Assembly: GCF_047607725.1 (NCBI RefSeq)
Contig: NZ_JBLKSS010000053.1
Location: 1-11,243 of the forward strand
Direction of reading: 5' to 3'
Length of the DNA stretch: 11,243 nucleotides
Source of the DNA: JBLKSS01 sp047607725
GTDB lineage: Bacteria > Pseudomonadota > Gammaproteobacteria > Enterobacterales > Enterobacteriaceae
In this document: piece by piece, positions 5,931-11,243 of the stretch
How positions within the stretch are numbered: position 1 is the stretch's first letter
How the letters are laid out: every line of letters begins with the position of its first letter
The notes under the pieces: model-generated
What the model was told of the DNA's origin: nothing
The model's database searches: none
Seen by the model: only the letters and a program-made list of their open reading frames with translations
Program-made: the position numbers and the translations under genes

Positions 5931-8519
5931 ATGGGTAAAGCTCTCGTTATCGTTGAATCGCCGGCCAAAGCCAAAACGATTAATAAATATTTAGGCAAAG
6001 ACTACGTGGTTAAGTCCAGCGTCGGTCACATCCGCGATTTGCCGACCAGCGGTTCAGCCAGTCAAAAGAGCGCCGACGCCAGTAAAAAGAAGAAAGGTAA
6101 ACCGGACCCGCAGCACGCGTTGGTCAACCGGATGGGCATCGATCCTTACCATGGCTGGAAAGCGCAGTATGAGATTTTGCCCGGTAAAGAGAAAGTGGTG
6201 ACCGAGCTAAAAGCGCTAGCGGAAAAAGCCGATCACATCTACCTCGCAACCGACCTTGACCGCGAAGGGGAGGCGATTGCCTGGCATCTGCGTGAAGTTA
6301 TCGGCGGCGATGATAAGCGTTTTAGCCGAGTAGTGTTCAATGAAATTACCCGCAACGCGATAGCTCAGGCTTTTGAACAGCCGGGGGAGCTGAATATTGA
6401 CCGGGTCAACGCCCAACAGGCGCGGCGGTTCATGGACCGTGTCGTTGGCTATATGGTCTCGCCCTTACTGTGGAAAAAAATCGCCCGTGGCCTGTCGGCT
6501 GGACGGGTTCAATCGGTGGCGGTCAGGCTGGTAGTGGAGCGCGAGCGGGAAATCAAAGCCTTTGTGCCTGAAGAGTATTGGGAACTGCACGCCGATCTGC
6601 AGACGGCGCAGGCGTCTCCCCTGGGGATGCAGGTAACGCATCAGCAGGAAAAACCTTTCAAGCCGGTAAATCAGCAGCAAATTCAGGCAGCGCTCGATGG
6701 GCTTGAAAATGCCGATTATGTGGTCAGCGATCGTGACGATAAGCCTACCAGCAGTAAACCGGGGGCCCCGTTCACTACCTCGACGCTGCAGCAGGCGGCC
6801 AACACCCGCCTGGGCTATGGCGTGAAGAAAACAATGATGTTGGCGCAGCGGCTGTATGAAGCCGGACATATTACTTATATGCGTACCGACTCCACCAATT
6901 TGAGTCAGGATGCGCTTAACATGGCGCGCGGCTATATCAGCGCATCATTCGGCAACCCGTATTTGCCGAAGCAGCCCAACGAATACGCCAGTAAAAACAA
7001 CGCCCAGGAAGCGCATGAGGCGATCCGCCCCTCCGATGTCAATGCCTTGGCTGAGCAGTTGAAAGACATGGAAGCCGACGCGCAGAAACTGTATCAGCTG
7101 ATCTGGCGTCAATTTGTCGTCTGTCAAATGACGCCGGCGCAATACGATTCCACGACGCTGACCGTGACCGCCGGCGAGTTTCAACTGCGCGCCCGCGGCC
7201 GTACCCTACGTTTTGATGGCTGGACCAAAGTGATGCCGGCGTTGCGCAAGGGCGACGAAGATCGGACCCTGCCGGCGGGGGAGGCAGGCGAGACGCTGAC
7301 GCTTAGCAAGCTGCTGCCCAGCCAGCATTTCACCAAGCCGCCCGCCCGCTATAGCGAAGCCTCACTGGTGAAAGAGCTGGAAAAACGCGGCATCGGCCGG
7401 CCGTCGACGTATGTGTCGATCATCTCCACCATTCAGGATCGCGGCTATGTCCACGTGGAAAATCGTCGTTTTTACGCGGAGAAAATGGGCGAAATCGTTA
7501 CCGATCGCTTAGAAGAGAACTTCCGCGAGCTGATGAATTACGATTTTACCGCCAACATGGAGGATACCCTCGATCAGGTGGCCGCCAATCAGCAGGAGTG
7601 GAAGAGCGTGCTTGACGCGTTTTTCGACAAATTTAGCCAGCAGTTGGAAAATGCCGAAAAAGATCCCGAAGACGGAGGCATGCGGCCCAATCAAATGGTG
7701 ATGACCAGCATCGATTGCCCGGTCTGTGGCCGCAAGATGGGGATCCGTACCGCCAGCACCGGCGTGTTCCTGGGCTGTTCAGGCTACGTGCTGCCGCCGA
7801 AAGAGCGCTGCAAAAACACCATTAATCTGATCCCGGAAGCGGAAACCCTGAACGTGCTTGAGGGCGACGATGCGGAAACCAATGCGCTGCGCGCACGCCG
7901 CCGCTGCGGGAAATGCGGTACCGCCATGGACAGCTATGTCATCGACGGCCAGCGTAAACTCTACGTGTGCGGCAACAATCCGCTGTGCGACGGCTACGAC
8001 ATCGAACAAGGTGAGTTCCGTATCAAGGGCTACGACGGCCCGGTGGTGGAATGTGAAAAATGCGGCGCCGACATGCACTTGAAATTGGGGCGTTTTGGCA
8101 AATACATGGCCTGTACCAACGACGACTGTAAGAACACCCGCAAGATCCTGCGCAACGGTGATGTGGCGCCGCCGAAGGAAGATCCGGTGCCGCTGCCCGA
8201 GCTGCCTTGCGAGAAGTCGGACGCCTACTTTGTACTGCGTGACGGCGCGGCGGGGGTCTTTCTGGCCGCCAACACATTCCCGAAATCCCGTGAGACCCGC
8301 GCGCCGCTGGTGGCGGAGCTGGCCCGTTTCCGCGATCGCCTGCCGGAAAAGCTGCGCTATTTGGCCGATGCGCCCGTCGAGGATGACAAAGGCAATAGCA
8401 CCCTAGTGTGTTTCAGCCGTAAAACCAAGCAACAATATGTCTCTTCGGAAAAGGACGGCAAGGCCACCGGCTGGACCGCTTTCTATATTGATGGTCAATG
8501 GCAGGTGACCAAAAAGTAA
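5931..8519 (+). CDS. topA: DNA topoisomerase I (type IA)
   Basis: An intact 862-residue protein (E. coli TopA is 865) that relaxes negative supercoils by transient single-strand cleavage. The N-terminal Toprim domain shows ALVIVESPAKAKT with the catalytic Glu9, and ATDLDREGEA with the metal-binding D108, D110 and E112. The active-site tyrosine is Y316 in HITYMRTDSTNLS, followed by R318; all are offset by three from E. coli numbering (Y319, R321) because of a short deletion in the Lys-rich loop near residues 45-62. GKKxMM-type and LEKRGIGRPSTY core motifs are present. Three four-cysteine zinc ribbons begin at about C596, C659 and C708, followed by two cysteine-poor C-terminal ribbon domains (FVLRDGAAGVFLAANTFPKS; FSRKTKQQYVSSEKDGKATGW). 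No lesion is seen, in contrast with the neighbours, as expected for a gene that is essential or nearly so. Confidence 0.99.
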   Translation: MGKALVIVESPAKAKTINKYLGKDYVVKSSVGHIRDLPTSGSASQKSADASKKKKGKPDPQHALVNRMGIDPYHGWKAQYEILPGKEKVVTELKALAEKADHIYLATDLDREGEAIAWHLREVIGGDDKRFSRVVFNEITRNAIAQAFEQPGELNIDRVNAQQARRFMDRVVGYMVSPLLWKKIARGLSAGRVQSVAVRLVVEREREIKAFVPEEYWELHADLQTAQASPLGMQVTHQQEKPFKPVNQQQIQAALDGLENADYVVSDRDDKPTSSKPGAPFTTSTLQQAANTRLGYGVKKTMMLAQRLYEAGHITYMRTDSTNLSQDALNMARGYISASFGNPYLPKQPNEYASKNNAQEAHEAIRPSDVNALAEQLKDMEADAQKLYQLIWRQFVVCQMTPAQYDSTTLTVTAGEFQLRARGRTLRFDGWTKVMPALRKGDEDRTLPAGEAGETLTLSKLLPSQHFTKPPARYSEASLVKELEKRGIGRPSTYVSIISTIQDRGYVHVENRRFYAEKMGEIVTDRLEENFRELMNYDFTANMEDTLDQVAANQQEWKSVLDAFFDKFSQQLENAEKDPEDGGMRPNQMVMTSIDCPVCGRKMGIRTASTGVFLGCSGYVLPPKERCKNTINLIPEAETLNVLEGDDAETNALRARRRCGKCGTAMDSYVIDGQRKLYVCGNNPLCDGYDIEQGEFRIKGYDGPVVECEKCGADMHLKLGRFGKYMACTNDDCKNTRKILRNGDVAPPKEDPVPLPELPCEKSDAYFVLRDGAAGVFLAANTFPKSRETRAPLVAELARFRDRLPEKLRYLADAPVEDDKGNSTLVCFSRKTKQQYVSSEKDGKATGWTAFYIDGQWQVTKK

Positions 8520-8535
8520 GGGCGTTGCCGTCACG

Positions 8536-8563
8536 AAGCCAACCTCGCGGTTGGCTTTTTTTT
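8536..8563 (+). terminator. Intrinsic terminator of topA
   Basis: The 9-base stem aagccaacc (8536-8544) pairs perfectly with ggttggctt (8549-8557) around loop tcgc, and a run of eight T follows (8556-8563). It starts 17 bases after the topA stop. A classical rho-independent terminator that separates topA from cysB. Confidence 0.92.
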
Positions 8564-8572
8564 AATTGATAA

Positions 8573-8600
8573 TTAAGTGATATTAAGTGTTTTTTATGAT
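8573..8600 (+). promoter_or_regulatory. Candidate cysB promoter
   Basis: TATGAT (8595-8600) matches the -10 consensus at five of six positions; TTAAGT (8573-8578) is a weak -35 at 16 bases. The surrounding 8564-8625 is strikingly AT-rich. E. coli cysB represses its own promoter, but no CysB site can be identified by eye because its consensus is loose. A GC hairpin (cggcg..cgccg) in the leader near 8660-8685 might affect the mRNA. Confidence 0.3.
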
Positions 8601-8715
8601 TAAATAATATTAGTCATAACCAACGCTTTTAAGCGCTTTCGCGGAACCTGGTGAGTCGCATGCTCGGCGGCATCTCGCCGTGCGTCAGGTTCAGGGTATT
8701 CGTCAGGACAAGCAA

Positions 8716-9690
8716 ATGAAATTGCAGCAACTTCGATATATTGTGGAAGTGGTTAACCACAACCTGAATGTCTCTTCTACCGCCGAGGGGCTATACACCT
8801 CTCAGCCCGGCATCAGCAAGCAGGTGCGGATGCTTGAGGATGAACTCGGCGTGCAGATTTTCGCCCGCAGCGGCAAGCATCTGACCCAGGTCACCCCGGC
8901 GGGCCAGGAGATTATCCGTATCGCGCGCGAGGTGCTGTCCAAGGTCGATGCCATCAAGGCGGTGGCGGGGGAGCATACTTATCCCGATAAAGGATCGCTG
9001 TATGTGGCGACCACCCATACACAGGCGCGTTACGCCCTGCCGGACGTGATCAAAGGGTTTATCGAGCGCTACCCGCGGGTTTCACTGCATATGCATCAGG
9101 GCTCGCCGACCCAAATCGCCGAAGCGGTGTCAAAGGGCGTCGCGGATTTCGCCATTGCCACCGAGGCGCTGCATCTGTATGACGATCTGGTGATGCTGCC
9201 TTGTTATCATTGGAATCGAGCCATCGTGGTGCTGCCGGATCATCCCCTCGCCGGTCATAAATCGCTGACGATTGACGAGCTGGCGGCGTATCCGCTGGTG
9301 ACCTATACCTTTGGTTTTACCGGCCGTTCCGAGCTGGATACCGCCTTCAATCGCGCCGGTCTGACGCCGCGTATCGTGTTCACCGCCACCGATGCGGATG
9401 TGATTAAAACTTACGTGCGCATGGGGCTGGGCGTTGGCGTCATCGCCAATATGGCGGTGAATACCCAAGCGGATCCGGATCTGGTCAAAATCAACGCCGA
9501 CGATCTGTTTGCCCAGAGCACCACCAAGATTGGCTTTCGCCGTAGCACGTTCCTGCGCAGCTATATGTATGATTTTATTCATCGTTTCGCTCCACACCTC
9601 ATCCGCGATGTGGTGGATATGGCGGTGGCGCTGCGTTCCAATGAAGACATCGAAGCGATGTTCAAGGACATCAAGTTACCGGTGAATTAA
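8716..9690 (+). CDS. cysB: LysR-type activator CysB of the cysteine regulon
   Basis: 324 residues from ATG 8716, exactly the E. coli length, starting MKLQQLRYIVEVVNHNLN. The frame is open 12 codons further upstream (8680), but homology and the AGGA at about 8705 fix the start at 8716. The winged helix-turn-helix (about residues 17-45) shows NVSSTAEGLYTSQPGISKQV, a linker helix follows, and the effector domain has THTQARYALP and MHQGSPTQIAEAVSKGVADF, including the Thr/Gln-rich segments that bind sulfate or N-acetylserine in the family. GFTGRSELDTAFNRAGLTPR and TTKIGFRRSTFLRSYMYDF are nearly unchanged from E. coli. CysB binds DNA as a tetramer and activates sulfate uptake and reduction genes when N-acetylserine signals cysteine shortage. 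It is intact, which implies that sulfur assimilation control is still selected. It has its own transcription unit after the topA terminator. Confidence 0.99.
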   Translation: MKLQQLRYIVEVVNHNLNVSSTAEGLYTSQPGISKQVRMLEDELGVQIFARSGKHLTQVTPAGQEIIRIAREVLSKVDAIKAVAGEHTYPDKGSLYVATTHTQARYALPDVIKGFIERYPRVSLHMHQGSPTQIAEAVSKGVADFAIATEALHLYDDLVMLPCYHWNRAIVVLPDHPLAGHKSLTIDELAAYPLVTYTFGFTGRSELDTAFNRAGLTPRIVFTATDADVIKTYVRMGLGVGVIANMAVNTQADPDLVKINADDLFAQSTTKIGFRRSTFLRSYMYDFIHRFAPHLIRDVVDMAVALRSNEDIEAMFKDIKLPVN

Positions 9691-10051
9691 CCGCACCCCT
9701 TGGCCCGCCCATCGTCATCGCCCCGGTTGGGCAGACGCGGCTTCAGGCCATGTCCCGTTGCCGGCCAGCCGCGCTAATGTCCTGGTTGGGTTTGCGGCGA
9801 ATGGCCGCCGTGTCCGCCGTTATCGCCCTCGTGGCGGGAACGCTTGCGCCAGGGCCGCTATTGCCGCGGCGGGGGTGCTCGGCGGCCGTTCTGAGCGCCT
9901 GACGTGGCGGCATGGCTGCGCCCCATGGTTTTACCCAACGCAGCAATAATCCCTCGATGTTATGAAAACGTTGTCGGTTGTTTGTACTATCTTTAAATGA
10001 TTACCTCAACCCGTATAGGGTTATGACAATAATGATTTAGTTGGAGGAGTT
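9691..10051. other. cysB-acnA intergenic region, no convincing gene
   Basis: In 361 bases the first 270 are GC-rich and may be eroded coding DNA. E. coli has ymiA and yciX here, but I find no convincing YmiA match. A frame at 9777-9902 (MSWLGLRRMAAVSAVIALVA and onward, 41 codons) contains a hydrophobic stretch that could be a relic membrane segment; it has no ribosome binding site. From about 9950 the composition changes to AT-rich promoter-like DNA before acnA. Confidence 0.55.
9971..9998 (+). promoter_or_regulatory. Candidate acnA promoter
   Basis: TTGTCG (9971-9976) and TTAAAT (9993-9998) are spaced 16 bases and each match four of six consensus positions. They are followed at 10008-10022 by the small palindrome aaccc-gtata-gggtt, which lies between the putative start point and the strong GGAGG ribosome binding site at 10043-10047. 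Weak evidence by eye. Confidence 0.28.
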
Positions 10052-11087
10052 ATGTCGTCATCAATTAAAGAAGCAATCAGGGACCAGCTCACCGCGCATC
10101 ACAAAACCTACCATTTTTTCAATCTGGCGCTGGCGGCAGAACATATCGGGCCTATCGACAAACTGCCCAAATCCATGAAAGTGCTGCTGGAAAATCTGCG
10201 GCGTCACCAGGACGGCGTCATCGTCACCGAGGCGCATCTGCGCGAGGTCGTGGGCTGGCTGAAAACCGCCCATGCTGAGGGCGAAATCGCCTATCGCCCG
10301 GCACGGGTATTGATACAGGATTTTACCGGTGTGCCGGCGGTGCTGGACCTGGCGGCCATGTGTGAGGCGGTGAAACGGTTAGGGGGGAATGTCGACAAAG
10401 AGAATTCTCTCTCGCCGGTGGATCTGGTCATCGACCATTCAGTTACCCTGGACGCCTACGGCAGCGAAGAGGCGTAGGCAGAAAATAATCACTTGGAAAT
10501 GTCGCGTAATCTGGAGCGTTACACCTTCCTGCGCTGGGGGCAAAATGCGTTTAGCAGGTTTCGCGTGGTGCCGCCGGAAAACGGTATCTGTCATCAGGTC
10601 AATTTGGAATACCTCGCCAAGACCGTGTGGCATGAAGAGCAGAATGGGCAAGAGATCGCCTATCCGGATACGCTGGTCGGCACCGACTCCCATACCACCA
10701 TGGTCAACGGGCTAGGGGTGTTGGGTTGGGGCGTCGGCGGGATTGAGGCAGAGGCGGCCATGCTCGGCCAGCCGGTATCGATGCTGATTCCAGACGTGGT
10801 GGGATTTAAATTAACAGGTAAGCTCAATGAGGGCATTAGCGCGACCGATTTGGTGCTGACCGTGACGCAAATGCTGCGTCAGCATGGCGTGGTCGGCAAA
10901 TTTGTCGAATTTTATGGCGCCGGACTGGATGTACTGCCGCTGGCGGATCGGGCGACCATCGCCAATATGGCGCCGGAATATGGCGCGACCGGCGGCTTCT
11001 TTCCAGTGGATGCCATAACGCTTGACTATCTACGCCTGACCGGGCGCAGTGAAGAGCAGATCGCGCTGGTGGAGGCCTACTGCAAAC
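10052..11087 (+). pseudogene. acnA: Aconitate hydratase A, amber codon plus IS66 truncation
   Basis: The start MSSSIKEAIRDQLTAHHKTY follows GGAGGAGTT and matches E. coli AcnA (891 aa). The first 141 codons are conserved (LPKSMKVLLENL, IAYRPARVLIQDFTGVPAV, SPVDLVIDHSVTLD), then TAG at 10475-10477 interrupts at EEA|AENNHLEMSRN, where E. coli has Phe. The same frame continues with GICHQVNLEYL, the aconitase signature TLVGTDSHTTMVNGLG, GGIEAEAAMLGQPVSMLIPD and SPEYGAT-like APEYGATGGFFP, in which E. coli has Cys for the second-last Gly pair (GATCGFFP). Homology ends at LVEAYCK, where an IS66 terminus starts at 11088. About 345 of roughly 890 codons remain in view; the cysteines that hold the 4Fe-4S cluster and the C-terminal swivel domain are cut off. 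The enzyme (citrate to isocitrate, stress-form aconitase) cannot be made; AcnB elsewhere would have to cover the TCA step. Confidence 0.95.
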
Positions 11088-11243
11088 GTAAGCGTACGCC
11101 CAACGCCGTATTGACAGTTATTCAGCAGGGATGGTGAGGTTCCACGGCAGGAGCTCTTTGATTTTGTTGATGGGATGATCCGCGATAATCGCCAGCACAT
11201 GGCGCAGATACGCTTCCGGCTCCACGCCGTTCAGTTTGCAACT
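11088..11243 (-). mobile_element. IS66-type insertion sequence, tnpC-side end (partial)
   Basis: The element starts with GTAAGCGTACGCCCAACGCC on the plus strand, the IS66 terminal signature, exactly where AcnA homology ends. It runs off the right edge. Its terminus matches the one at 148 in 20 of the first 22 bases. The gene order implied (tnpC ending next to this terminus, on the minus strand) gives it the same orientation as the left copy. IS66 elements usually duplicate 8 bases; the left half would be ctgcaaac (11080-11087). Confidence 0.8.
11118..11243 (-). CDS. tnpC: IS66 family transposase TnpC, C-terminal 41 residues (runs off window)
   Basis: The minus-strand frame reads CKLNGVEPEAYLRHVL, AIIADHPINKIKELLPWNL, then TIPAE and the stop at 11118-11120. 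CKLNGV(D/E)P.AYL and a closing (I/L)xELLPW are the standard C-terminus of IS66 TnpC, the DDE transposase of the family. It ends 30 bases inside the IS terminus, as expected. The rest lies outside the window, so intactness cannot be judged. Confidence 0.9.
   Translation of the reverse strand, partial: SCKLNGVEPEAYLRHVLAIIADHPINKIKELLPWNLTIPAE

Noticed and set aside
8680..8715. Upstream extension of cysB by 12 codons
   Set aside because: MKLQQLRYIVEVV is the invariant CysB N-terminus and gives exactly 324 residues; the extension contains the likely ribosome binding site.
10493..11137. Separate 214-codon gene after the acnA amber
   Set aside because: It is the same frame as acnA and continues its homology without a gap. 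The last 16 codons are IS66 terminus DNA read by chance.

Overview
The window looks like a decaying chromosome segment from a Sodalis-type insect endosymbiont or a close relative (Gammaproteobacteria, Enterobacterales). Two observations support this. The conserved core reads sohB, yciN (opposite strand), topA, cysB, acnA, which is the E. coli/enterobacterial order, with proteins very close to the E. coli ones. Most other genes carry fresh lesions (frameshifts, amber codons, IS truncations) while topA and cysB are intact. The genus is an inference from this pattern and from memory; no search was run.

Layout. 1-148 is the tnpA end of an IS66-type element running off the left edge. 149-541 is the istA end of an IS21-type element that the IS66 copy has cut. 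542-3767 holds a leftward block: a 5'-truncated, frameshifted pxpC-like gene, a frameshifted pxpA-like gene (LamB/YcsF family), an intact periplasmic amino-acid-type binding protein, and a crotonase-family gene cut off by the IS21 end. 3768-4105 is a 338-bp element with perfect 48-bp terminal inverted repeats beginning GTAAGCG. 4106-4166 is a second IS21 terminus, and it abuts the 3' 45% of sohB, which has an amber codon. 4637-5260 is non-coding debris with repeats and hairpins. yciN (5261-5511, minus) has one frameshift at a run of eight T. topA and its terminator follow, then cysB. acnA begins at 10052, has an amber codon at position 142, and is cut at 11087 by another IS66-type element whose tnpC 3' end runs off the right edge.

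How the parts fit. The pxpC/pxpA/binding-protein/crotonase block resembles an operon for uptake and opening of a cyclic amide such as 5-oxoproline followed by acyl-CoA processing, but at least three of its four genes are broken, so the pathway is probably lost. TopA (supercoiling relaxation) and CysB (sulfur regulon activator) appear to be the only conserved-core genes still under clear selection. No new functional system is evident. The most informative signals are the mobile-element junctions, which record rearrangement, and the poly-T frameshift in yciN, which might be rescued by slippage.
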